NCBI GenBank assembly: GCA_002454975.1
Contig: DKJZ01000086.1
Location: 1-23,088, forward strand
Source of the DNA: Hylemonella sp. UBA6679
GTDB lineage: Bacteria > Pseudomonadota > Gammaproteobacteria > Burkholderiales > Burkholderiaceae_C
Reading direction: 5' to 3'
Length of the DNA: 23,088 nt
A model generated the notes under the pieces. That model saw nothing but the letters and a program-made list of their open reading frames with translations. It was not told the DNA's origin and searched no databases. The stretch's first letter is position 1, and each line of letters opens with the position of its first letter. This document shows, piece after piece, positions 7,471 to 14,672 of this stretch. The translations under genes were made by a program, and so were the position numbers.

Positions 7471-8178
7471 TCAAACGCCCGCCTTTTCAGTGATCGTGCG
7501 CTTCTCAATGCGCTTCTCAGGCGTGGCATTGAGCACGATGCGGTGCACATAAATGCTGGGCAGGTGCACATCATCGGGGGCGAGCTCGCCAGTCTCCACA
7601 ATCTTCTCCACCTCGACAATGCAAACCTTGCCGGCCATGGCCACGGCGGGGTTGAAGTTGCGTGCGGTGTAGCGAAAACGCAGGTTGCCCGACTTGTCGG
7701 CCATGTAGGCTTTGACCAAGGACACATCGGGTGTGAGCGAGCGCTCCATCACATAGGTCTCGCCATCAAATTCTTGGTGAGGCTTGCCCTCAGCCACCAT
7801 GGTGCCCACGCCGGTTTTGGTGAAAAAAGCGGGGATGCCCGCACCGCCAGCGCGCAGCTTCTCTGCCAGCGTGCCTTGGGGCGTGAACTCGAGCTCGAGT
7901 TCCCCGGCCAGGTATTGGCGCTCGAACTCTTTGTTCTCGCCCACGTAGCTGGCAATCATTTTCTTGACCTGCCGGGTCTCGAGCAATTTGCCCAAACCAA
8001 AGCCATCCACGCCGGCGTTGTTAGAAATGGCCGTGAGGTTTTGCACACCAGAGGCTTTGACCGCTTCAATCAAGGCCTCAGGAATACCGCACAAACCAAA
8101 GCCGCCCACACCTAGCGTCAGTCCATCGGCAATGACACCTCGCAGGGCCGCCTCGGCGGAAGGATAAATTTTGTTCAT
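7471..8178 (-). CDS. scoA: 3-oxoacid CoA-transferase subunit A
   Basis: This 235-residue alpha subunit carries the family-I CoA-transferase signature near residues 27-37 (GVGGFGLCGIP) and NNAGVDGFG near 56. It pairs with the subunit B encoded 34 nt downstream to form the heteromeric enzyme. A TTG four codons upstream (8190) is in frame, but the ATG at 8178 gives the typical MNKIYPSAE start and is preferred, although no strong ribosome binding site precedes it. The gene is divergent from the ORF6N gene, and their shared upstream region is about 174 bp. The neighbouring thioesterase, SDR and ETF-QO genes fit a setting of acyl-CoA breakdown. Confidence 0.92.
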   Translation of the reverse strand: MNKIYPSAEAALRGVIADGLTLGVGGFGLCGIPEALIEAVKASGVQNLTAISNNAGVDGFGLGKLLETRQVKKMIASYVGENKEFERQYLAGELELEFTPQGTLAEKLRAGGAGIPAFFTKTGVGTMVAEGKPHQEFDGETYVMERSLTPDVSLVKAYMADKSGNLRFRYTARNFNPAVAMAGKVCIVEVEKIVETGELAPDDVHLPSIYVHRIVLNATPEKRIEKRTITEKAGV

Positions 8179-8352
8179 GATGAAAATCAAAGTTCAAACA
8201 AGCCAACATGGTAATGGATAGCCAGGCACAAAGCCGGCGTACAGCTGGCATGCAGCCGCATAATGCGTCGCAGAGGCGCTTTGTCCTTCAGCCAGATGTT
8301 GAGTCGGGCCCCAAAGTTCAAAGCCAAGCCCAAAAAGCCAAGGGAGACACAC
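8179..8352. promoter_or_regulatory. Divergent intergenic region with 11-bp direct repeat
   Basis: This is the shared upstream region of scoA (minus) and the ORF6N gene (plus). CAAAGTTCAAA occurs at 8188-8198 beside the scoA start and again at 8312-8322 just before the ORF6N ribosome binding site. No confident -35/-10 pair was found on either strand. Confidence 0.3.
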
Positions 8353-8934
8353 ATGAACGAAGAACGGAAAAGCCCTGAAAAGCCGCCCAAACAAGCCCAA
8401 GACCCCAGAGCATCCCAAGCCACAGCTGTGACGAGCCTGCCCAGTACCCAGGCGTTAGTCAACTTGGTTCGCCAGGTTCGGGGCGAAAAGATTCTGCTTG
8501 ACACGGATTTGGCCGCACTTTACGGGGTAGAAACTGGCGCACTCAACCGTGCCGTCAAACGCAATGTGGCGCGCTTTCCGCAAGACTTCATGTTTGAGCT
8601 CACCCCTCAAGAATGGGATAACTTGCGATGCCAAATTGGCATGTCAAGTTCTCACGGCGGCCGCCGCGGGAGGCCCTATGTGTTCACAGAGCAAGGCGTG
8701 GCCATGCTCTCAAGCGTGTTGCACTCACCCAGAGCCGTGCAGGTCAACATCGCGATCATGCGTACTTTTGTGCAGTTACGCCGCCTGATGGACAGCAACC
8801 GAGACCTGGGCCGACGCATCGATGCGCTCGAAGCCCGTTACGATGAGCAGTTTTCTGCTGTCTTTGATGCCATCAAGCAACTCATCTCCGACGACAAACA
8901 ACGCAAAACCAAACGCCCCATCGGCTTCCTTTAA
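8353..8934 (+). CDS. ORF6N-domain DNA-binding protein
   Basis: Translation from the ATG at 8353 gives 193 residues, with AGGGAG at 8341-8346 six bases upstream deciding the start. The frame is open 30 codons further up without a comparable signal. Residues 1-30 are polar and likely disordered. An ORF6N domain spans about 38-125, with its typical DTDLAALYGV, RFPQDFMFEL and FTEQGVAML segments. A probable coiled-coil tail runs through about 140-175. ORF6N domains are best known from phage proteins and antirepressors related to KilA-N, and are often found in bacterial chromosomes without other phage genes, as here. A DNA-binding or regulatory role is inferred; the target is unknown. The next gene follows after 18 nt. 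Confidence 0.88.
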   Translation: MNEERKSPEKPPKQAQDPRASQATAVTSLPSTQALVNLVRQVRGEKILLDTDLAALYGVETGALNRAVKRNVARFPQDFMFELTPQEWDNLRCQIGMSSSHGGRRGRPYVFTEQGVAMLSSVLHSPRAVQVNIAIMRTFVQLRRLMDSNRDLGRRIDALEARYDEQFSAVFDAIKQLISDDKQRKTKRPIGFL

Positions 8935-8952
8935 CACCTCGCACCCTTCATC

Positions 8953-9546
8953 ATGAACCGTTACCCCCACCCCGAGATCAAAGACTTACCCGAGGACCTG
9001 CGCGCCAAAATTTTGGAGGTGCAAGACAAGGCCGGCTTTGTGCCCAATGTGTTTTTGGCGCTGGCGCGACGCCCAGCCGAGTGGCGGGCGTTTTTTGCTT
9101 ACCACGACGCGCTGATGGTGCCCGAGAGCGTAGGTCGCGAGAGTGGCCTGAGCAAAGGCGAGCGCGAGATGATCGTGACGACCACCAGCGCAGCCAACCA
9201 ATGCCTGTACTGCGTGGTGGCCCACGGCGCCATTTTGCGGATTTACGAGAAAAAACCCTTGGTGGCCGACCAGGTGGCGGTGAACCACCGCAAGGCGGAT
9301 ATTTCGCCGCGCCAGCGCGCCATGCTCGACTTTGCGATGAAGGTTTGCCTGCAATCCCATGCCCTGGGCGAAGAAGACTTCGCGCCTTTGCATGCCCACG
9401 GTTTTTCTGACGAAGACATTTGGGACATCGCGGCCATCACCGCGTTTTTTGGCTTGTCCAACCGCATGGCCAGCTTCAGCGGCATGATGCCCAACCCCGA
9501 GTTTTACCTGATGGGCCGCATCCCCAAAGAGAAAAAGCCTGCTTAA
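8953..9546 (+). CDS. AhpD-like peroxidase-related enzyme (CMD family)
   Basis: This 197-residue protein belongs to the carboxymuconolactone decarboxylase/AhpD family. Glu72, Cys84, Cys87 and His91 (CLYC followed by VVAH) reproduce the spacing of the AhpD catalytic Glu-Cys-Cys-His relay. A thiol-based peroxidase or disulfide reductase activity is therefore expected. The length and the N-terminal EVQDKAGFVPNVF segment fit the uncharacterised 'peroxidase-related enzyme' subgroup. No AhpC partner is nearby. Its stop codon lies inside an inverted repeat shared with the convergent thioesterase gene. The physiological substrate is unknown. Confidence 0.9.
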   Translation: MNRYPHPEIKDLPEDLRAKILEVQDKAGFVPNVFLALARRPAEWRAFFAYHDALMVPESVGRESGLSKGEREMIVTTTSAANQCLYCVVAHGAILRIYEKKPLVADQVAVNHRKADISPRQRAMLDFAMKVCLQSHALGEEDFAPLHAHGFSDEDIWDIAAITAFFGLSNRMASFSGMMPNPEFYLMGRIPKEKKPA

Positions 9547-9561
9547 AAATTTCTTTTAAGC
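9541..9561. terminator. Bidirectional terminator-like inverted repeat
   Basis: GCTTAAAA (9541-9548) and TTTTAAGC (9554-9561) form a perfect 8-bp stem with a 5-nt loop between two convergent genes. The TAA stops of both genes lie inside the arms. It is AT-rich, so the stem is weak, but symmetrical A/T tracts would give a U run in both directions. Confidence 0.5.
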
Positions 9562-9975
9562 CACGATCTCGCGCAGCCACTGCGGCATGGGCGCAGATTT
9601 CTGTTTGGGGAAATCCGTCCACACCGTGGTGGCGCCACCCGCGGCGTCGACCTGCCCGGGGCGTTCCGCACGCTCCATGGTGATCCAGGTCTCGAAACTG
9701 CTGCGACCGGGGTCGCTGGTGTAGAGCTTCAAAAGCACATCGCCCGGGTACTCAAACTGCCGGTAAAAATTACAAAACGCATTGATGATCACCGGCCCCT
9801 CGCCCAGGGGTGTGGAGAGGCAGCCGATCGAGCGAAACCAGTCGATGCGGATGGTCTCAAAATAGCGAAAGTACGAGGCGTTGTTCACATGCCCCATCGG
9901 GTCTTGGTCGCCCCAACGGATGGTCAGGGGCATCTCATAGACCAGCTTTTTTTGCTCAGGAATCTCAATGCGCAT
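9556..9975 (-). CDS. Hotdog-fold acyl-CoA thioesterase (4HBT family)
   Basis: This 139-residue single-domain hotdog protein has the 4-hydroxybenzoyl-CoA-thioesterase signature at residues 21-32 (WGDQDPMGHVNN); Asp25 is the likely catalytic acid. The following Tyr-Phe-Arg-Tyr-Phe-Glu helix is also typical. It hydrolyses an acyl-CoA thioester in the cytoplasm; chain length and acyl type cannot be read from sequence. It starts nine bases after the SDR stop, so the two are probably cotranscribed. Confidence 0.9.
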   Translation of the reverse strand: MRIEIPEQKKLVYEMPLTIRWGDQDPMGHVNNASYFRYFETIRIDWFRSIGCLSTPLGEGPVIINAFCNFYRQFEYPGDVLLKLYTSDPGRSSFETWITMERAERPGQVDAAGGATTVWTDFPKQKSAPMPQWLREIVA

Positions 9976-9984
9976 GCTGGGCTT

Positions 9985-10767
9985 TCAGAGCGCAAAGCCG
10001 TCGTCGGCCGCGATGATGGCGCCGTTGATGAAGTCGCTTTGTGCGCTGGCGAGCATCACAATGAGCGCGTCCAAGTCTTTGGGCTGGCCCACGCGTTTGC
10101 GCGGCAACATGCTCATGAGTTTTTGGCCGCCTTCGGTTTCCCAGTGGTGGTGGTTGATCTCGGTGTCGATGTAGCCCGGGCAAATGGCGTTGGTGTTGAT
10201 GCCAAACTTGCCCCACTCCAAGGCCATGGCGCGTGTCATGTGCACCACCGCTGCCTTGCTCATGCAATACACGCCAATTTGCTGCAAGACCTTCAAGCCG
10301 GCCATGCTGGCGATGTTGATGATGCGCCCACCCGTGAACGTGCCAGGTGCCGCACCGCGCGAGCGTGCCACCATGCGCTTGCCCACCTCTTGCGCCACAA
10401 AAAACGCGCCTTTGGTGTTGGTGTTCATCACGAAGTCGTAGTCTTCTTCGGTCACGTCCACCAAGCGCTGCGTGGTGCTCACGCCCGAGTTGTTGACCAA
10501 AATATCGATCGAGCCCACCTCGGTCTCGGCGTGCGCCACCGCCGACTTGATGGAATCCAGGTTGGTCACGTCCATCTCCACCACATGGGCGTCGCCACCG
10601 GCGGCTTCAATTTGCAAGCGCAGATCGCGCAGCTTGTCGGTGCGGCGGCTGGCCAGCACCACGGCTGCGCCCGCCTCGGCCAGGGTGCGGGCAAACTGGG
10701 CGCCCAAACCGCTCGATGCGCCAGTCACAAGCGCCACGCGGCCAGATAAATCGATGCTGTAAGCCAT
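9985..10767 (-). CDS. SDR-family NAD(P)-dependent oxidoreductase
   Basis: This 260-residue classical short-chain dehydrogenase has the cofactor loop TGASSGLG (15-22), NNSG (92-95), and the catalytic Ser154, Tyr167 and Lys171 (YCMSK). The residues after the second strand (ASRRTDKL) favour NADP(H). Members of this group oxidise or reduce a hydroxyl/keto group, often on an acyl-CoA or related small molecule. It is first in a two-gene unit with the thioesterase and divergent from ETF-QO. The intergenic region holds a long palindrome that may control one or both directions. Confidence 0.92.
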   Translation of the reverse strand: MAYSIDLSGRVALVTGASSGLGAQFARTLAEAGAAVVLASRRTDKLRDLRLQIEAAGGDAHVVEMDVTNLDSIKSAVAHAETEVGSIDILVNNSGVSTTQRLVDVTEEDYDFVMNTNTKGAFFVAQEVGKRMVARSRGAAPGTFTGGRIINIASMAGLKVLQQIGVYCMSKAAVVHMTRAMALEWGKFGINTNAICPGYIDTEINHHHWETEGGQKLMSMLPRKRVGQPKDLDALIVMLASAQSDFINGAIIAADDGFAL

Positions 10768-10803
10768 GAAAGAGTCTCCCCATCACTGAAAAAAAGAAAC
10801 AAG

Positions 10804-10833
10804 ATCAAAAAAGAACGGTCGTGCTTTTTTGAT
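10804..10833. promoter_or_regulatory. 30-bp palindrome, candidate operator
   Basis: ATCAAAAAAG (10804-10813) and CTTTTTTGAT (10824-10833) are perfect 10-bp inverted repeats around AACGG/TCGTG. The centre is itself partly symmetrical (ACGGTCGT), giving 13 of 15 matching positions per arm. It sits between the divergent SDR and ETF-QO genes. A TAAAAT (10844-10849) just downstream could be an ETF-QO -10 box whose -35 region the palindrome would cover. The core recalls TetR-family operators; that is inference. Confidence 0.5.
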
Positions 10834-10908
10834 GAAAACCGCTTAAAATCTTGGCAAGCTGCGCTGCCCGATGCACTAATATCCACCATTATCTGAGAGA
10901 TCAATCGC

Positions 10909-12600
10909 ATGAACCAAGAAGAGATCCTGGCCCAATTCGGCCCGCGTGAATCGATGGACTATGACGTGGTGGTGGTGGGCGGTGGCCCCGGCGGTTTGTC
11001 CACCGCCATCCGCTTGAAGCAACTCGCTGCCGACAAAGGCCAAGACATCTCGGTGGTGGTGCTGGAAAAAGGCTCCGAGCCTGGCGCGCACATCCTCTCG
11101 GGCGCCATCATGGACCCGATTGCCCTGAACGAGCTCATCCCTGATTGGCACGCCAAAGGCGCCCCACTCAACCAGCCGGTGACCGACGACGCGTATGTGA
11201 TGTTGAGCGAGACCGGTGGCTTTCGCATTCCCAACGCGGTGCTGCCGCCTTTTGCGCACAACGACGGCAACTACATCATCAGCCTGGGCGCGCTGACCAA
11301 GTGGCTGGCCGAACAGGCCGAAGCCCTGGGCGTGGAAATTTTCCCGGGCTTCACGGCCGCAGAAATTTTGTACACCCCTGAAGGCGCGGTGCGCGGCGTG
11401 GCCACGGGCAACCTGGGTGTGGGCAAAGACGGCGAGCCCACCGACAACTTCCAACTGGGCATGGAGCTGCTGGGCAAATACACCGTGTTTGCCGAAGGCG
11501 CGCGCGGCCACCTGGGCAAGCAACTCATTGCCAAATACAAGTTGGATGCCGGCAAAGACCCGCAGAGTTTTGGCATTGGCATCAAAGAGTTATGGGAGAT
11601 CGACCCCGAGCGCCACGAGCCCGGTTTTGTGATGCACACCGCCGGCTGGCCCATGGCCAGCGACACCTATGGCGGCGCGTTTTTGTACCACCTTGAAGGC
11701 AACAAAGTGGCGGTGGGCTTTGTCACCGGCTTGGGCTACACCAACCCCTACTTGAGCCCCTTTGAAGAATTCCAACGCTGGAAAACCCACCCGCGTGTGC
11801 GCTACTACTTTGAGAACGCCAAGGGCGAAGTCACCGCCAAGCGTTTGTCGTACGGCGCGCGGGCCATCAACGCCAGCGGCTTGAACTCGCTGCCTAAAAC
11901 CGTGTTCCCAGGTGGCGCGCTGGTGGGCTGCAACGCGGGCTACCTGAACGTGAGCCGCATCAAGGGGAGCCACGCCGCCATCAAAACCGGCATGCTGGCT
12001 GCTGAGGCTGCGTATGACGCGGTGGTGGCGGGCCGCCAGCACGACGAACTCAGCGCCTACCCCGAGGCGTTTGAGAAGAGCTGGCTGCACACCGAGTTGC
12101 ACAAAGACCGCAACTTCAAAAACTGGTTCAAGTACGGCCTGGCCACCGCCACCGTGATGAATGGCTTGGAGCAATTTGTGCTGCGCGGGCGCATGCCCTG
12201 GACGCTGCACCGCGAAAAGCCCGACCACGCCTACCTCAAGCCCGCGTCGGAGTGCCAGCCCATCGTCTACCCCAAGCCCGATAGCAAGCTCACCTTCGAC
12301 CGTTTGAGCAGCGTGTTCATCAGCAACACCAACCACGAAGAAAACCAACCGGCGCACTTGACGCTCAAAGACGCTTCGGTGCCGGTGAGCCTGAACCTGG
12401 CCAAGTACGCCGGCCCCGAGGCCCGCTACTGCCCCGCGGGTGTGTACGAGTACGTGAAAAACGACGACAACTCAGACCGCTTACAAATCAACGCGCAAAA
12501 CTGCGTGCACTGCAAAACCTGCGACATCAAAGACCCCTCACAAAACATCGTGTGGGTCACGCCCGAGGGCGGTGGTGGCCCCAACTACGCGGGCATGTGA
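10909..12600 (+). CDS. Electron-transfer flavoprotein-ubiquinone oxidoreductase
   Basis: This 563-residue ETF-QO passes electrons from reduced electron-transfer flavoprotein, produced by acyl-CoA and other dehydrogenases, to ubiquinone at the inner membrane. It has an N-terminal FAD-binding GGGPGG (24-29), the HILSGA segment near 61, and a C-terminal [4Fe-4S] site made by Cys508, Cys532, Cys535 and Cys538 (CVHCKTC followed by DIKDP). Length is normal for the family and all cofactor residues are present. The start is preceded by GAGAG. GcvH follows after 19 nt. The thioesterase, SDR and CoA-transferase genes nearby fit acyl-CoA oxidation. The etfA and etfB genes are not in the window. Confidence 0.97.
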   Translation: MNQEEILAQFGPRESMDYDVVVVGGGPGGLSTAIRLKQLAADKGQDISVVVLEKGSEPGAHILSGAIMDPIALNELIPDWHAKGAPLNQPVTDDAYVMLSETGGFRIPNAVLPPFAHNDGNYIISLGALTKWLAEQAEALGVEIFPGFTAAEILYTPEGAVRGVATGNLGVGKDGEPTDNFQLGMELLGKYTVFAEGARGHLGKQLIAKYKLDAGKDPQSFGIGIKELWEIDPERHEPGFVMHTAGWPMASDTYGGAFLYHLEGNKVAVGFVTGLGYTNPYLSPFEEFQRWKTHPRVRYYFENAKGEVTAKRLSYGARAINASGLNSLPKTVFPGGALVGCNAGYLNVSRIKGSHAAIKTGMLAAEAAYDAVVAGRQHDELSAYPEAFEKSWLHTELHKDRNFKNWFKYGLATATVMNGLEQFVLRGRMPWTLHREKPDHAYLKPASECQPIVYPKPDSKLTFDRLSSVFISNTNHEENQPAHLTLKDASVPVSLNLAKYAGPEARYCPAGVYEYVKNDDNSDRLQINAQNCVHCKTCDIKDPSQNIVWVTPEGGGGPNYAGM

Positions 12601-12619
12601 AAGTCGTTTAAGGAACAAG

Positions 12620-13000
12620 ATGATCAAATTCAGCAACGAACACGTGTGGCTCAGCTTCGAAGGCGAGCCCACCCACGGCATGACGGCCACGGTGGGCATC
12701 ACCCCGCACGCCCAAGACACCTTGGGCGACATCGTGTTTGTCGATTTGCCCGCCATCGGCGCGAGCTTTGCGCAAGCCAGTGTGGCTGGCGTGGTGGAGT
12801 CTGTGAAGGCCGCTGCCGATGTGCACATGCCGGTGGACGGCGAGATCAGCGAGGTTAATGAGGACTTGCGTGCCGAGCCTTCGCTAGCCAACACCGACCC
12901 GCAGGGCGCGGGCTGGTTTTTCAAAATCAAACTCAGCGATCCGGCGCAAGTGGCCGGGCTGTTTGACGAAGCCGCTTACGAGGCGTTTCGCTCCCAGTAA
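12620..13000 (+). CDS. gcvH: Glycine cleavage system H protein (lipoyl carrier)
   Basis: This 126-residue H-protein has the lipoylation lysine Lys63 in VESVKAAADV, as in E. coli GcvH. The N-terminal FSNEHVWL and the GWFFKIK segment near 98 are also typical. It carries the aminomethyl group between the P and T proteins of glycine cleavage and in some organisms also relays lipoate. AGGA at 12611-12614, five bases upstream, supports the ATG at 12620 over an in-frame upstream start at 12572 inside ETF-QO. Neither gcvT nor gcvP flanks it, which is unusual, so it may be a second copy or a separated one. Its 3' end overlaps the convergent Anbu gene by 25 bp. Confidence 0.92.
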   Translation: MIKFSNEHVWLSFEGEPTHGMTATVGITPHAQDTLGDIVFVDLPAIGASFAQASVAGVVESVKAAADVHMPVDGEISEVNEDLRAEPSLANTDPQGAGWFFKIKLSDPAQVAGLFDEAAYEAFRSQ

Positions 13001-13719
13001 CCGGGTTCAGGCAGCTCGTTGAAGACCTTGCGCAACTGCTGCGCCCAGCGTTCGCGAATTGATGCGAAATATGGGTCTTTGTGGTCAATCACCTTGTGTT
13101 GGTTGACCCTCAAGCTCTCTTTTTCATAGCACATCAAATCCAACGGCAAGCCTACCGACAAGTTGGATTTGATGGTTGAGTCCATCGAAATCAGGCAGCA
13201 CTTGGCCACCTCGTCCAAGCTCAGGTCTTCGCCAATCACGCGGTCCAAAATCGGTTTGCCGTACTTGGATTCGCCAATCTGAAAATACGGCGTCTCGGCC
13301 GTGGCTTCGATGAAGTTGCCCGCCGAGTACACATTGAACAAGCGCGGCTCTTCGCCTTTGATTTGGCCGCCGAAAATCATGTTCACATTGAACTCGATGC
13401 CAAAGTCTTTCAGGCCAGCGGCATCGCGCGCGTGCACCTTGCGTACCGCGTCTCCCACGATCTTGGCGGCTGAAAACATGTTGGGGGCGTTGCGCAGGCT
13501 CTTCTCGTTGTCTTGCCCCATCATCACCCGCAAGCCACTGGCCACCGACTGGCTGATGGCCAGGTTGCCCGCGGTGAGCAGCACCATCACCCGCTCGCCA
13601 GGCACCTCGAACACATGCATTTTGCGAAAGGTGCTGATCTGGTCCAGGCCCGCGTTGGTGCGGGAGTCCGACAAAAAAACCAAGCCTGCTTGGTTACGCA
13701 CGGCGACACAGTAAGTCAT
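12976..13719 (-). CDS. anbu: Anbu proteasome-like protease subunit
   Basis: Starting at the ATG at 13719 the protein has 247 residues and begins Met-Thr-Tyr-Cys. Removal of Met exposes Thr1, the Ntn-hydrolase nucleophile; this decides the start over an in-frame one at 13776. Asp17 (SDSRTNAG) and Lys32 (FRKMHVF) follow, near the Asp17/Lys33 of proteasome and HslV subunits, so the site looks intact. The sequence is clearly Anbu (ancestral beta subunit), which forms ring or helical assemblies; its natural substrate and proteolytic activity are unsettled. It is the last gene of an operon with ATP-grasp, alpha-E and transglutaminase-like genes, the recurrent Anbu context. A 112-nt gap precedes it, without a clear ribosome binding site. 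Confidence 0.93.
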   Translation of the reverse strand: MTYCVAVRNQAGLVFLSDSRTNAGLDQISTFRKMHVFEVPGERVMVLLTAGNLAISQSVASGLRVMMGQDNEKSLRNAPNMFSAAKIVGDAVRKVHARDAAGLKDFGIEFNVNMIFGGQIKGEEPRLFNVYSAGNFIEATAETPYFQIGESKYGKPILDRVIGEDLSLDEVAKCCLISMDSTIKSNLSVGLPLDLMCYEKESLRVNQHKVIDHKDPYFASIRERWAQQLRKVFNELPEPGYWERNAS

Positions 13720-13831
13720 AAAGCTGAGTAAAGTTTGCTCGAGCATACCTTGTGGCCCCAGCCTTGCGCGCATCACCAGCGGCTCAACACGCCACAGAAT
13801 GAGGGCTTAGGGCTGGTCCAAGGATGCAGGG

Positions 13832-14659
13832 TTACTGGTTCATGGCCATGCGCTGGCCGTCTTGCACCGCCACTTGCACGGCCATGGTTTCGCCAGTGCC
13901 CCCCATGTGCATGCCGCGCATGGGGCTGGCATCGGCGTAGTCGCGACCCACCGCCAAGCGGCACAGCTCGGGGCACACCAAGCGGTTGTGGGTCACATCA
14001 AAACCGAGCCAAGCTTGGTGCTGGGGCATCCACACCTCGGCCCAGGCGTGCGAAGCAGCGTGCTGGGCATCGGTCAGCAAATAGCCGCTGACATAGCGCG
14101 CAGGCAAGCCGCGCGCACGGCACAAGGCCAAAAACACATGCGTCATGTCTTGGCACACGCCCTGACCGAGTTTGAGCACCTGAGCCGCGGTCATGCTCAC
14201 ATCGGTCACGCCCTGCACGAAGGTGATGCTCTCAAACACGGCTGTGCACAGGGCTTGCAGCGCTTCTTTCGAGGCTTGTGCGGGTGCGCTGGTCTGACCG
14301 AACACCCGCTGCGCCAAAGCCTCAAGCGCTGCATCCCCCAGGGTCAAAGGGGTGGGCAAGGCAAAGGCCAGCGGGGGGACTTTGGCGTCATGGGCAATCA
14401 GCAGCCCGCTCTCATCGGGCGTTTCAACCTGGCCGTGGGCCACCACGCAGATGGCGTTGTGCTTTTCCACCAGCGAGGTCATGTGCACGGTGTTGCCGTA
14501 AGCGTCTTGCTGGATCCAGCGGCGGCCTGGCGCGTCAATTTGCCAATGTCGCACGCGCTGGCCGCCATCGGAGCGGGGCCACAAGCGCATGGTTTGCAGG
14601 CTGTAGTTGGCCGGCGCGTCGTAGCGATACAGGGTCTGGTGGTGGATGTCGAGCAGCAT
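13832..14659 (-). CDS. Transglutaminase-like cysteine protease of the Anbu operon
   Basis: This 275-residue protein starts at the ATG at 14659 (MLLDIHHQTLYRY), 13 nt after the alpha-E stop. An N-terminal beta domain (about 1-100) precedes the transglutaminase-like papain fold. The catalytic triad is Cys169 (GQGVCQDMTH), His204 (SHAWAEVW) and Asp221 (GFDVTHN). Bacterial members of this family usually act as cysteine proteases or amide-bond transferases. No signal peptide is seen, so it should be cytoplasmic like the rest of the operon. It may cleave or transfer the product of the neighbouring ATP-grasp ligase; that is inference from context. The frame extends upstream to 14704, but that overlaps alpha-E. 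Confidence 0.92.
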   Translation of the reverse strand: MLLDIHHQTLYRYDAPANYSLQTMRLWPRSDGGQRVRHWQIDAPGRRWIQQDAYGNTVHMTSLVEKHNAICVVAHGQVETPDESGLLIAHDAKVPPLAFALPTPLTLGDAALEALAQRVFGQTSAPAQASKEALQALCTAVFESITFVQGVTDVSMTAAQVLKLGQGVCQDMTHVFLALCRARGLPARYVSGYLLTDAQHAASHAWAEVWMPQHQAWLGFDVTHNRLVCPELCRLAVGRDYADASPMRGMHMGGTGETMAVQVAVQDGQRMAMNQ

Positions 14660-14672
14660 GGGGAATCTTTCG

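Noticed and set aside
8353..8934. ORF6N gene as a sign of a prophage
   Set aside because: No integrase, structural, lysis or replication genes and no attachment repeats lie around it.
10804..10833. Palindrome as an intrinsic terminator
   Set aside because: It lies between two divergent starts, has an AT-only outer stem and lies upstream of both genes, so an operator fits better.
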